A stretch of DNA of 64,000 bases. Origin: Maribellus maritimus. GTDB taxonomy: Bacteria; Bacteroidota; Bacteroidia; Bacteroidales; Prolixibacteraceae. A program made the position numbers and the translations under genes. The notes under the pieces were generated by a model. That model saw only the letters and a list, made by a program, of their open reading frames with translations. It had not been told where the DNA came from and did no database searches. This document shows, piece by piece, positions 45,848-54,296 of the stretch; within the stretch, counting starts at the first letter, position 1; the number at the start of each line of letters is the position of its first letter. The stretch is taken from the NCBI RefSeq assembly GCF_022267315.1, contig NZ_JAIKLE010000001.1, positions 186,001-250,000 of the forward strand. Direction: 5' to 3'.

Positions 45848-46582
45848 ATGAAAGAAAAAAAACTATCCGGATTAGCTGCTGTAGTTTTATTGACTATTTT
45901 GTCCATACAATTTTCAGTCGCACAATCGCACAACCAGCTTTCGCAAAAAGAAAAAGCAGAAGGATGGCAACTCCTTTTTAACGGAACCGACTTTACCGGG
46001 TGGAGAGGAGTAAATAAAGATGTTTTCCCGGCAAAAGGCTGGGCGGTAAAAAACAACACGATAACCTGCACAGGTGAAGATGGTGGGAGTATCATTACAA
46101 AAGAAAAATTTGGAGATTTTGAACTCTCGTGGCAGTGGAAAATGGTTTCGCCTGCTGCCAATTCAGGTATCAAATACTTTGTTGCAGAAAGAGAAGGAGA
46201 CACCGGTGGGTATGGTTATGGAATTGAATACCAGTTACTCGACGACCCGGAATATATAAAATCGGGGCAAATGAAAACCAACGATTTTCATACCACCGGC
46301 GCTGCCTATGAATTGTATCCTCCATCGCCCGATAAAAAAACAAAAAAACCGGGTGCCTGGAACAGCAGTAGGATCGTTTCAAAAAACGGGAAAGTTGAAC
46401 ACTGGTTAAATGGTGAAAAAGTGCTGGAATACGACCGATTCAGTGGCAACTTCAAAGAAAAAGTTGCGGCCAGTAAATTTAAAGATGTTACTAATTTTGG
46501 ACAGCATACCAAAGGACACATTTTATTACAGGATCACGATAGCGAAATTTATTTCAGAAATATCAAATTAAAAAAACTATAA
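45848..46582 (+). CDS. DUF1080 (3-keto-disaccharide hydrolase type) secreted protein
   Basis: The 244-residue protein has a signal peptide (GLAAVVLLTILSIQFSVAQ) and a DUF1080 domain: GWQLLFNGTDFTGWRGV, GDFELSWQWK, NSGIKYFVAERE, EYQLLDDPEY, EHWLNGEKVLEYDR and GHILLQDHDSEIYFRNIKL. It is adjacent to a Gfo/Idh/MocA oxidoreductase gene on the same strand. In Bacteroidota this pairing fits oxidation of a glycoside at C3, followed by cleavage of the 3-keto product. The longest frame begins at 45680 inside mscS; the ATG at 45848 is chosen because it starts the signal peptide and lies 5 bp after the mscS stop. Confidence 0.85.
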   Translation: MKEKKLSGLAAVVLLTILSIQFSVAQSHNQLSQKEKAEGWQLLFNGTDFTGWRGVNKDVFPAKGWAVKNNTITCTGEDGGSIITKEKFGDFELSWQWKMVSPAANSGIKYFVAEREGDTGGYGYGIEYQLLDDPEYIKSGQMKTNDFHTTGAAYELYPPSPDKKTKKPGAWNSSRIVSKNGKVEHWLNGEKVLEYDRFSGNFKEKVAASKFKDVTNFGQHTKGHILLQDHDSEIYFRNIKLKKL

Positions 46583-46598
46583 CTTACTAACTCAACTT

Positions 46599-48023
46599 AT
46601 GGAACGACGGAAATTTATAAAAACAACAGCAGCCGGTAGTTTGGCGGTGTCAACCGTTCCAACAATCCTCACCGGCAATCGATGGAAAGGCGCTAACGAC
46701 AGGGTAAACTTAGCTGTTATTGGAGTCAGGGGAATGGGACAAAATCATATTCAGGAATACCAGAAACTTGAAAATGTAGAAGTAGCTGCGCTCTGCGATG
46801 TGGACCAAAACCTTTTTGCCGAGCGAATAAAAAAACATTTTACGGATAAGGACTTGAAGACTCCGCAACTTTACTCCGATATGCGAAAATTATTTGAAAA
46901 CAAAAACATCGATGCTGTTTCGGTAGTAACGCCCAATCACTGGCATTCGCTGGCTGCCATTTGGGCCATCCAGGCAGGGAAACATGTTTCAGTTGAAAAA
47001 CCTTGTTGCCATAACATTTATGAAGGACAAAAACTGGTAGAAGCTGCAAAGAAATATGATGTAATTGTTCAGGATGGTGCCGAACAACGAAGCAATCCTT
47101 GTGCCATTTCAATGGCCGACCATCTCCACTCGGGCAAACTGGGCGAGGTATATATGGCCAAAGGTTTGTGTTTTAAATGGCGCGACTCAATTGGCAGTTA
47201 TCCTGACGGGCCAATGGAAAAAGACGAACAATTTGCGTTTACTGTGGGAAGTAAAAATTATGTTACACCCTATACCAAAGAATATTTATCAAAAGTTGAT
47301 TATAATATGTGGCTGGGGCCAACACCTGAATTACCTTTTAACCGAAACCGCTTTCACTACAACTGGCATTGGAATTGGCTTTACGGAAACGGAGATATGG
47401 GGAATCAGGGCGTTCACGAAATGGATATCGCCCGCTGGGGACTGGGCGTAAAACTTCCGGCAAAAATAAGTTCAATTGGCGGTCATTTTATTTTTGATGA
47501 TGCACAAACCACTCCCAATGACCAGATAACGGTTTTTGAATTTCCAAATCCTGATGGTAGCGGCGATAAAAAGAAAATCTTACAATTTGAAGTACGCCAT
47601 TGGATGAGCAACCGGGAGTTGGCAAGCAAAGCAGGCGAGACCGGCAATACTTATATGGTGAGCGACACTAACGAAATTGGAAATCTGTTTTATGGTTCAG
47701 AAGGCTTTATGAGCAAAACCGTAAACAACTGGCAGGTTTTTGAAGGACAGAAGCGAGAAGCGGGAGCGTCGGGTGACGGATTGGGCAACCACTATCAGAA
47801 TTTTATTCATGCTATTCGGGCCAATGATCAAAAACTGGCAAAAGCAGATATCGAAGAAGGTTTTTACAGTTGTGCGCTTATTCATCTGGGAAATATTTCT
47901 TACCGTTTGGGAAGAACACTGGAGTTTGACCCGGAAACGATGAAATTTATAAACGATCCGGAAGCAGACACAATGCTTACGCGCGAATACCGCGAACCGT
48001 TTGTGGTGCCTGAACACGTTTAA
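46599..48023 (+). CDS. Gfo/Idh/MocA-family oxidoreductase with Tat signal
   Basis: The 474-residue protein starts with a twin-arginine signal (MERRKFIKTTAAGSLAVSTVP), then a Rossmann nucleotide-binding region NLAVIGVRGMGQNHIQEYQ, VSVEKPCCHNIYEG (conserved Lys-Pro) and the C-terminal catalytic half with GNGDMGNQGVHEMDIARWGLG. Secreted Gfo/Idh enzymes of this type (GH109-like or 3-keto-glycoside forming) act on glycosides through NAD-dependent redox chemistry. The upstream DUF1080 gene, 16 bp away, supports the 3-keto pathway. Exact sugar is not known. Confidence 0.88.
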   Translation: MERRKFIKTTAAGSLAVSTVPTILTGNRWKGANDRVNLAVIGVRGMGQNHIQEYQKLENVEVAALCDVDQNLFAERIKKHFTDKDLKTPQLYSDMRKLFENKNIDAVSVVTPNHWHSLAAIWAIQAGKHVSVEKPCCHNIYEGQKLVEAAKKYDVIVQDGAEQRSNPCAISMADHLHSGKLGEVYMAKGLCFKWRDSIGSYPDGPMEKDEQFAFTVGSKNYVTPYTKEYLSKVDYNMWLGPTPELPFNRNRFHYNWHWNWLYGNGDMGNQGVHEMDIARWGLGVKLPAKISSIGGHFIFDDAQTTPNDQITVFEFPNPDGSGDKKKILQFEVRHWMSNRELASKAGETGNTYMVSDTNEIGNLFYGSEGFMSKTVNNWQVFEGQKREAGASGDGLGNHYQNFIHAIRANDQKLAKADIEEGFYSCALIHLGNISYRLGRTLEFDPETMKFINDPEADTMLTREYREPFVVPEHV

Positions 48024-48054
48024 GTGCAGGTCGGCTTATGCCTAAAACAGAATA

Positions 48055-48391
48055 ACCGAAAATATTGCTCCCGCAAAAAATGCGGTTTGACACGGTGGCA
48101 TGATGCCATTGTCTGCGCGGAAGAAAAAGCCGGCTTTAAAATTTATCCATTGCTTCCCCGGAGCAAAAGAAAGATTTAGAGATTTGTTTAAACCTTGTCC
48201 GGGTAAAAAGTGGGGCTATTAAGATATCTCCATTACTTCCCCAAAACAAAGGGAAGCGTTTAAGATTTAACCCAGCCCGGGCAAAAAGGGAAGCCTTCAA
48301 GATATCTTCATCGCCTCACATGGAAAAAAGAAGACCTTAAAGATTTGTTGATTGCGGGTGAGAAATAATTTCTATTTGCAAATTCCCACAA
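48055..48391 (-). repeat. Decayed 41-bp-period hairpin array (array 2)
   Basis: Between two convergent genes lies a degenerate tandem array. Aligning the CCATTG-like anchor on the plus strand gives copies at about 48062, 48106, 48147, 48193, 48230, 48272, 48308 and 48349, so the spacing is 36-46 bp with an average near 41. Clear hairpins are CCGCA-5-TGCGG at 48071-48085, TGGCA-3-TGCCA at 48096-48108 and CTTCCC-9-GGGAAG at 48236-48256. The reverse complement around 48100-48130 matches array 1 around 1113-1150: TTTTTCT-CCGC-GCAG-AA-GCA-ATGCCAC in the same order. The array therefore belongs to the same family, in opposite orientation, and is more eroded. Confidence 0.7.
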
Positions 48392-49579
48392 TTAAATCTC
48401 TTTCTCAATTATCTTACCACTCCCTTTTTCTTTCAGAATCACTTTTTTACGTCCGTCGGGTAAAATTTCCTCTTTTACCAGCCAATGGTTTTCATCGTAT
48501 TCAACAAAAGCAGAAAGCGGTTCCACTTCATCCAATCCGCGCCACTCCTTTATTTCTACCGGCTCCCACTTTTTGGTTTTGGCTGATTTGTAGCAGGCAT
48601 CCATAATCGCATTAACCACATAACCGTCATAAAAATCCTCGATCGGTTTTTTCCCTTGTTCAATAGCATTAAACATATCAGCAAACATATCGTTATATCC
48701 CAACTCATGCACTTCATCACCCACAGGAAATAACCAGCCCGAATCAGATTCAGCCTTTTCTGCCACATATCCCTTTTTCCCTGGAGCAGAAAACATTTCA
48801 AAACCGGTGCGCAGGAAATTATCCAGCCGGATGGAGCCATGCACACCGGCCACTTCATCCTTTAATTCCATTCCTCCACGAAAACACCAACTCACCTCAA
48901 ATTGTCCGATGGCTCCATTCTGATATTTTACCAAACCAATGGCATGATCTTCTGCTGCAATAGGTTTTACCTGCGTGTCGGCCCAGCAAACGACTTCCAC
49001 AGGACGAATATTTTTCCCGATAAAACTCCTTCCGATTTCGATACAATGGCATCCTAAATCGATAATGGCTCCCCCACCCGATTTTTCCGGATTCCAGAAC
49101 CAGTCGCTGTGCGGACCGGGATGTGCTTCACGTGAACGCACCCATAACACTTTCCCGATAGCACCATTTTCTACTGAAGCGTGTGCCTTCAGATGTTTGG
49201 GTGAATAGACCAAATCCTCAAGGTAACCATGAAAAACACCCGCCTGTTCTACTTTTTGTAAAATTTTCCACGCCTCTTTCCCATTTCTGCCCAGCGGTTT
49301 GGTGCATAAAACAGCTTTACCCGCATCCGCAGCGGCAAAAATTGCTTCCTTATGCAAGTCGTTGGGTAAGCCTACTACCACTACATCCACTTCAGGATCC
49401 GAAACAGCTTCCTGCAAATTGGTGGTCCATCTGCGAATATTATTCTCTTTGGCAAATTTCGCCCCCCTTTCTTCCGAGCGCGAATAAACGGAAACGACTT
49501 TGTCGCGACTGCGCAGCCCGTGGAGTGACATCGTATAAAATGTACCGATTAATCCGGTACCTAACATTGCTATATTCAT
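48392..49579 (-). CDS. Gfo/Idh/MocA-family oxidoreductase (cytoplasmic)
   Basis: The 395-residue protein has no signal peptide. The Rossmann start [18 protein letters not shown], then [35 protein letters not shown] (conserved Lys-Pro), the C-terminal domain [19 protein letters not shown] and a substrate loop with [37 protein letters not shown] are typical. The family includes inositol dehydrogenase-like and sugar-lactone oxidoreductases. It is transcribed towards the secreted Gfo/Idh gene and could handle a downstream sugar intermediate. The substrate cannot be defined. Confidence 0.88.
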   Translation of the reverse strand: MNIAMLGTGLIGTFYTMSLHGLRSRDKVVSVYSRSEERGAKFAKENNIRRWTTNLQEAVSDPEVDVVVVGLPNDLHKEAIFAAADAGKAVLCTKPLGRNGKEAWKILQKVEQAGVFHGYLEDLVYSPKHLKAHASVENGAIGKVLWVRSREAHPGPHSDWFWNPEKSGGGAIIDLGCHCIEIGRSFIGKNIRPVEVVCWADTQVKPIAAEDHAIGLVKYQNGAIGQFEVSWCFRGGMELKDEVAGVHGSIRLDNFLRTGFEMFSAPGKKGYVAEKAESDSGWLFPVGDEVHELGYNDMFADMFNAIEQGKKPIEDFYDGYVVNAIMDACYKSAKTKKWEPVEIKEWRGLDEVEPLSAFVEYDENHWLVKEEILPDGRKKVILKEKGSGKIIEKEI

Positions 49580-49760
49580 TTACTCTGATTTAATTTGTTT
49601 AAAATTACAAATTGCATTTTTGTTGTAAAAGTTTGTGTGAAATTTAAGCTATGCGACGCTTTCAACTGAAAGTTTTTCTTAGATTTTATAATCCAGGGAA
49701 CACTTACTTTGGTTTCGTTGTTTAGGTTTTAAACAAAAAATGAAATAAATCAAAAACGTT

Positions 49761-50489
49761 ATGGCACGAATATTTATCACCGGCTCAGCAGATGGATTGG
49801 GACAGATGGCAGCCAAGATGCTGGTTAGCCAGGGACACCAGGTGGTGCTGCATGCACGAAATCAAAAACGCGGCGAAGAGGCACTAAAAAAAATTCCCGG
49901 AGCGGAAAACGTTTTGACGGCTGATTTGTCAGATATGGAAGAGACAAAACAGTTAGCTGAAAAAGTAAATGTTCTGGGTCGTTTTGATACAATTATTCAT
50001 AATGCCGGAGTGTACCAGGTAAGCGGTGATCTGATTTTTGCGGTAAATACTCTCGCACCATATATTCTTACATGTCTTATTCAAAAGCCAAAACGTTTGG
50101 TGTATCTCAGTTCAGGTATGCATCTGAGCGGAGACTCCGGCCTTAAAAATATGGAAAGTGGTCGTGTAAGTTACTCCGATTCAAAACTACACGATGTAAT
50201 CCTGTGTATGGCCACAGCCCGCAAATGGCCCGATGTATACTCCAACGCGGTGGACCCGGGATGGGTGCCCACTAAAATGGGGGGACCCGGTGCGCCCGGC
50301 AACCTTCAGAAAGGATTTGAAACACAGGCGTGGCTCGCGGTGAGCAATGATAAAGAAGCCAAAGTGAGCGGCTGCTATTTTTACCACAAAAAACAAAAAT
50401 ACCATGTGCCTGAAGCGACCAATGTTCAAGTTCAGGAACAATTTCTAAATCTGTGTAAAAAAATTACAGGAGTTAGTTTTCCTGAATAA
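49761..50489 (+). CDS. Short-chain dehydrogenase/reductase (SDR)
   Basis: The 242-residue protein shows an SDR fold: cofactor loop ITGSADGLGQMAAKML, TADLSDMEETKQLAE, HNAGVYQV (NAG-type motif), then SSGMHLSGD with catalytic Ser, and YSDSKLHDV with the Tyr and Lys. The PG motif VDPGWVPTKMGGPG follows. It resembles SDRs of the classical type rather than the extended type. The substrate is unknown. It is divergent from the cytoplasmic Gfo/Idh gene. Confidence 0.9.
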   Translation: MARIFITGSADGLGQMAAKMLVSQGHQVVLHARNQKRGEEALKKIPGAENVLTADLSDMEETKQLAEKVNVLGRFDTIIHNAGVYQVSGDLIFAVNTLAPYILTCLIQKPKRLVYLSSGMHLSGDSGLKNMESGRVSYSDSKLHDVILCMATARKWPDVYSNAVDPGWVPTKMGGPGAPGNLQKGFETQAWLAVSNDKEAKVSGCYFYHKKQKYHVPEATNVQVQEQFLNLCKKITGVSFPE

Positions 50490-50517
50490 GCTAAAAGATT
50501 ATTGCCGGCGGTTATTT

Positions 50518-51019
50518 TTATTTGTTAATCCTGATGTTGCCAATATCATACCCAAATGACTCCCAGTCTCTAATTAGTGCCAACAGTTCACCCTCTCTTT
50601 CTGAACTCTCAACCATAAACCGGCATCTGAATTCAGAATTATCTTTCCCCATCGCCAGATAATTGTCAATTCCGGAGAATGTATTAAAAGGACCAATAAT
50701 ATCTCCCTTTAATATTTGTCCGCGATATCCGCTGTAAATCAGCTGAAACTTATCAAGGCCACCTAAATTAATCTGAAAATCATTTGACTCTGTTTTTACC
50801 TTAATGTGATGGTTTGTTAAATAAATTTTACCGATAGATTCATCTTTGTCGTTTTTAAGCGCGATATATAAAATAAACACCATAATCGGTATGAACTAAT
50901 AAATTACGATTTATTGCAGGGAAAAGATGGTATAAAATAACTATTGCACTCCCTAAAATGAGGGTTTCAAAAGTCAAAGAATTTTTACTTTTCGATTTAT
51001 ATATGGAAAGCTCTAACAT
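50518..51019 (-). pseudogene. Small membrane-anchored protein, apparently frameshifted
   Basis: Two minus-strand frames overlap. The upstream frame encodes MLELSIYKSKSKNSLTFETLI and a membrane helix, ending ...YGVYFIYRA and a stop near 50855. The downstream frame continues with ALKNDKDESIGKIYLTNHHIKV and a beta-rich end FMVESSEREGELLALIRDWESF. The join reads naturally as one small protein with an N-terminal helix and a PH-like or beta-sandwich domain. A single-base indel near 50860 would explain it. The downstream frame has its own ATG at 50883, so it might still be expressed as a 121-residue protein. The family is not recognised. Confidence 0.5.
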
Positions 51020-51129
51020 TTTATTTTTCAAAAAACCCGAATGTAACAACAGTGATTTCATCTGTCAGACTATCAGCCCCACATGTCACATTCAAATTGT
51101 CGGGAGATGCCGGTATGCTATTTTATTTT

Positions 51130-51606
51130 TTATTTAACTCTTTTTAAATGATAATTATACCGGTCGCAACAGGGAGAATTTAGATGTAAAGTATCACTTC
51201 CGCTAAATTCCACATATTTCTCGCTGTCCGAAAAAAATAAATCAGATTCCTCATCTGCTTCAAAATCGACTTTAAGCCGCAAGTCATTCGCTGTCTGCGC
51301 CGCAGGAGACATTTTGCCGTAATCGAGAAGAGTGTCATTACTCAAAAAACCATATATTCCATATTCTTTAATCTCCAAATACTCAAAATTTAAGTCATGT
51401 CCATTTCCTGCAAAACCTCCTGAAACCTCAAACAATTTCCATGTACCGTAAACTTTTAAGTAAGGTTCGGCAAACACCTCTGCGGCAAAATATTTTGTCG
51501 CTTCCATTTTTTGAAGGTCACCGGAAATTTGAATCGTATCAGTTTCGCAAGAAATCGACCCACTTAGCAAAATGGAAACAACTAGTGTAAATTTCAAAAT
51601 TTTCAT
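51130..51606 (-). CDS. Hypothetical lipoprotein
   Basis: A protein of about 158 residues starting at MKILKFTLVV, with lipobox SGSISC at about residue 19. The mature part is beta-rich with YLKVYGTWKLFEVSGGFAGNGHDLNFEYLEI, then GFLSNDTLLDYGK, and a closing LNSPCCDRYNYHLKRV with a Cys pair. This pattern recalls lipocalin-like lipoproteins of Bacteroidota (heat-shock-like HslJ/META type), but I cannot assign it. Longer starts up to 51651 would precede the signal peptide and are rejected. Confidence 0.6.
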   Translation of the reverse strand: MKILKFTLVVSILLSGSISCETDTIQISGDLQKMEATKYFAAEVFAEPYLKVYGTWKLFEVSGGFAGNGHDLNFEYLEIKEYGIYGFLSNDTLLDYGKMSPAAQTANDLRLKVDFEADEESDLFFSDSEKYVEFSGSDTLHLNSPCCDRYNYHLKRVK

Positions 51607-51958
51607 TTCCCACATTTTAATACCTGTTTCTATGATGTTTTTTATTCTCATATGGTTGCTTCTTCAGGCAGCTCAGCATTTGAAATAAAAATAGTTAAGC
51701 CCAATAGAATTTTGATACTTCTACTCCAAGATAAAAACAAATACAGAAACTCCAATTCAAATTCTCATGTAATTTTCCTTATAACAAGCTCAACAAAGAT
51801 AAACGATCGCGATTTGCAAAGAATGAAATAAAACGGAGCCCAAACATCACTCGCCTATTTATTCGAAAAAGTTAAGTATGTGATAATGATTCTTAAAAAA
51901 ATATGCCCGCCATACTCATTCATTTTTTTAATTTCGCCCTTAATAAAAATTCACCGAA
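51607..51958. other. Divergent intergenic region
   Basis: About 350 bp between the minus-strand hypothetical lipoprotein and apbE. No gene, hairpin array or clear promoter box is seen; it must carry the two divergent promoters. Confidence 0.4.
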
Positions 51959-52963
51959 ATGAATACCAGAATTTTCTTTATCACAGGTCTGCTGATTTTG
52001 GCTTTAGGTGCCTGCCAACAGTCACCCTCAAAATACGTCTACAATGAAGGTTTTGTATATGGCACCATTTATCATGTTGTATATGAAAGTCCTCAGGGGA
52101 AAGATTTACAGGAAGAAATTCAAAAAAAGCTAAGTGAATACAACTCCATGTTCTCTACCTACGACAAAGCGTCGGTAATTTCAAAAATAAACAACAATGA
52201 AAATGTAAAACTTACACCTGAATTTGTCAACTGTTTTGAAAGGGCAATAGAAATTTCGAAAATTACCGGGGGTGCTTTTGACATTACTGCCGGACCACTG
52301 ATAAACGCCTGGGGTTTTGGCCCGGACGACAAAGAAAAAATGACGCAGGAAAAAGTAGACAGCCTGCTTACTTTTACCGGGTACCAGAAAATAAAACTGG
52401 AAAACGAAAAAGTTGTAAAAGAAAATCCGCAAATGAAAATAGATATGAGCGCCATTGCCAAAGGATATACCTGCGATTTAATTGGTAACTTTCTCGCTGC
52501 AAAAGGATGTAAAAATTATATGATTGACATTGGCGGAGAAATTGTAACCAAAGGCACAAACGAAAATGGTAAAACATGGGGCATTGGTATCAGCCGCCCT
52601 GAAGAAGATGCCTTTTTTGCTGCCAATGATTACGACGCAGTGGTTGAACTGCCGGAAAATGCAATGGCTACGTCAGGAAACTATCGGAACTTCTATATTG
52701 AAGACGGCAAAAAATATGCACACACCATTGACCCAAAAACCGGCTACCCTGTTCAACACAGTATTTTAAGCTCAACCGTTTTGGCCGACAACTGTATGAC
52801 AGCCGATGCATACGCAACTGCATTTATGGTTTTGGGACTGGAAAAAGGAATTGAAATTGCCGGGAAGGTTCCGGAAATTAGCGTGTACTTTATCTATGCC
52901 GACGAAAATGGTGAAAACCAGATTTATATGTCGGATGGTTTTGAGCAGTTTCTCCGTAAATAA
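51959..52963 (+). CDS. apbE: FAD:protein FMN transferase (ApbE)
   Basis: The 334-residue lipoprotein (lipobox LALGAC, Cys about residue 19) has an ApbE fold. Conserved segments are GTIYHVVYE, SMFSTYDKASVISKINNN, GGAFDITAGPLINAWGFG, KIDMSAIAKGYTCDLIG, YMIDIGGEIVTKG and MATSGNYRNFYIEDGKKYAHTIDPKTGYPV, with TADAYATAFMVLG at the end. It attaches FMN covalently to Thr of target proteins such as Na+-NQR or RNF subunits. Neighbouring nqr/rnf genes are not in this window. A small NqrM-like protein is encoded convergently next to it. Confidence 0.95.
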   Translation: MNTRIFFITGLLILALGACQQSPSKYVYNEGFVYGTIYHVVYESPQGKDLQEEIQKKLSEYNSMFSTYDKASVISKINNNENVKLTPEFVNCFERAIEISKITGGAFDITAGPLINAWGFGPDDKEKMTQEKVDSLLTFTGYQKIKLENEKVVKENPQMKIDMSAIAKGYTCDLIGNFLAAKGCKNYMIDIGGEIVTKGTNENGKTWGIGISRPEEDAFFAANDYDAVVELPENAMATSGNYRNFYIEDGKKYAHTIDPKTGYPVQHSILSSTVLADNCMTADAYATAFMVLGLEKGIEIAGKVPEISVYFIYADENGENQIYMSDGFEQFLRK

Positions 52964-52992
52964 AAAAACCGGGAAAAATCCGGCTTCTATTT
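52961..52992. terminator. Probable bidirectional terminator between apbE and small membrane protein gene
   Basis: The sequence AACCGG-gaaaaat-CCGGCTT forms a short GC-rich stem with A-rich and T-rich flanks on the two sides, as expected between two convergent genes. The stem is short, so confidence is moderate. Confidence 0.45.
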
Positions 52993-53226
52993 TTTATCTG
53001 GTGCAAAAGTCAAACTTTCAAACTCTACTTTTTTACGGGCATCCCGCTGTGCCATTTTATCCTGTGTTTGCGAACAATAGACTCCCTGGCTTTTTAAAAA
53101 TTTATTTCCACTCACATGTGTATTCGGAAATTTCCCACCTTTCAACAACAAAATCCGAATGGCTAATCCAAACATTGCAATGGCTACCAATGCAACTGAT
53201 AATAAGATAATTTTAATAACTTCCAT
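52987..53226 (-). CDS. Small membrane protein distantly like NqrM
   Basis: A protein of about 79 residues with one N-terminal membrane helix (VIKIILLSVALVAIAMFGLAIRIL), then KGGKFPNTHVSGNKFLKSQGVYCSQTQDKMAQ. The order resembles the Na+-NQR maturation factor NqrM, where a helix is followed by KGG-F-x-GT..CG and further Cys. Here only one of the Cys positions is retained (GVYC). It may be a paralogue that works with ApbE. The convergent position beside apbE supports a link, but that is inference. Start at Met 53226; a longer start at 53250 is less likely. Confidence 0.55.
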   Translation of the reverse strand: MEVIKIILLSVALVAIAMFGLAIRILLLKGGKFPNTHVSGNKFLKSQGVYCSQTQDKMAQRDARKKVEFESLTFAPDKK

Positions 53227-53392
53227 TTCTAACCTCCAAATTGACCGCAAAAATACATCTTTATTTTTAGTTTCCCTATAAAATAAACTCGTTTACCTAA
53301 CGAAATGTTGTGGTTATCTAAAAAAAAGAAATCTCTTCCTTCTTTCGCCTTGTTTTTTGTAATTTTAATACCAAACAAAAAACAAAAGCATC

Positions 53393-53749
53393 ATGGAAAA
53401 ACACATTAATATTGTTGCTGCCCTTCAAATTGGGTTTAGCATTCTGGGAATAATAATCGGAGCTGTAGTTTTTGCAATCCTGCATTTTGCCGGAGATATA
53501 TCAGGTGACCACGAGGCACAGTTCATTTTATCGATTGTGGCCAATGTTTTAATCATCTTTTTTGCTGTTTTAAGTATTCCCGGAATTATTGCCGGTATAG
53601 GTTTATTTAAAAGAAAAGAGTGGGCACGCATTCTCACTTTAATTATTTCAGTGCTCGATTTGTTTAATTTTCCATTAGGCACTGCTGTTGGAGTGTACTC
53701 CATCTGGGCACTTGTTCAACCGGAGACTGTGGAGCACTTCAAAAAATAG
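53393..53749 (+). CDS. Small DUF4064-like membrane protein
   Basis: The 118-residue protein has four predicted membrane helices at about residues 8-30, 45-65, 70-85 and 90-110, with SIPGIIAGIGLFKRKEWARILTLIISVLDLFNFPLGTAVGVYSIWALVQPETVEHFKK near the end. It resembles small DUF4064/YesK-like membrane proteins in Bacteroidota. No function known. Transcribed alone with a 140-bp leader. Confidence 0.6.
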   Translation: MEKHINIVAALQIGFSILGIIIGAVVFAILHFAGDISGDHEAQFILSIVANVLIIFFAVLSIPGIIAGIGLFKRKEWARILTLIISVLDLFNFPLGTAVGVYSIWALVQPETVEHFKK

Positions 53750-54011
53750 GCTACAAGTTATTTCTGAAAAGTCACTTTACCCCAAATAAAAGAGAAAATA
53801 TCTGCCTCCGGAGATTGTCTGTTGAATCAAACAAAAATAAGTCAACCAAAGAACGGTATACAACTTATATCGAATCAGCATAAAATCAATAAAGGAAATC
53901 ATCTTCTTTTTCCGTTTTCTTCGATAAGTTTGTCTTTTTGAAACAAATTTGAATGTTCCATTCATAAAACCATTTTCATTTTTTGAATGAAGACAAAAAA
54001 TTAAAATACCA

Positions 54012-54284
54012 ATGAAAGAGTATGAAATAAAAGTAAGCGGACGCGTGCAGGGTGTGTGGTTTAGAAAATTTACAGAAGAAAAAGCAAAAGAAACAGGCAT
54101 AAAAGGATGGGTAAAAAATTTGCCCGACGGTAATGTTTTGGTGATTGCCCAGGCAGAGAAAACTGATCTGGATACTTTTATTGATTATTTAAAAATAGGG
54201 CCGCCTATGGCGCGAGTAGATAAAATATTCACCTCAGAAAACAATGTTTTAAGTGATTTTGATAATTTTAGCATCAAATACTAA
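54012..54284 (+). CDS. acyP: Acylphosphatase
   Basis: The 90-residue protein has the complete acylphosphatase signature: KVSGRVQGVWFRKFTEEKAKE with the active-site Arg at about residue 18, and GWVKNLPDGNVLV with the catalytic Asn at about residue 36. It hydrolyses carboxyl-phosphate bonds of small metabolites. Cytoplasmic. It lies 12 bp upstream of the PLP decarboxylase gene on the same strand, so the two are probably cotranscribed; any functional link is not obvious. Confidence 0.95.
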   Translation: MKEYEIKVSGRVQGVWFRKFTEEKAKETGIKGWVKNLPDGNVLVIAQAEKTDLDTFIDYLKIGPPMARVDKIFTSENNVLSDFDNFSIKY

Positions 54285-54296
54285 AAACCACTAAAA

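Noticed and set aside
45235-46203. 322-residue minus-strand open frame
   Set aside because: It lies opposite mscS and the DUF1080 gene, both of which carry clear family motifs. It contains long hydrophobic runs typical of antisense translation.
52987-53226. True NqrM
   Set aside because: Only one of the expected Cys residues is present, and no nqr genes are in the window, so it is called NqrM-like only.
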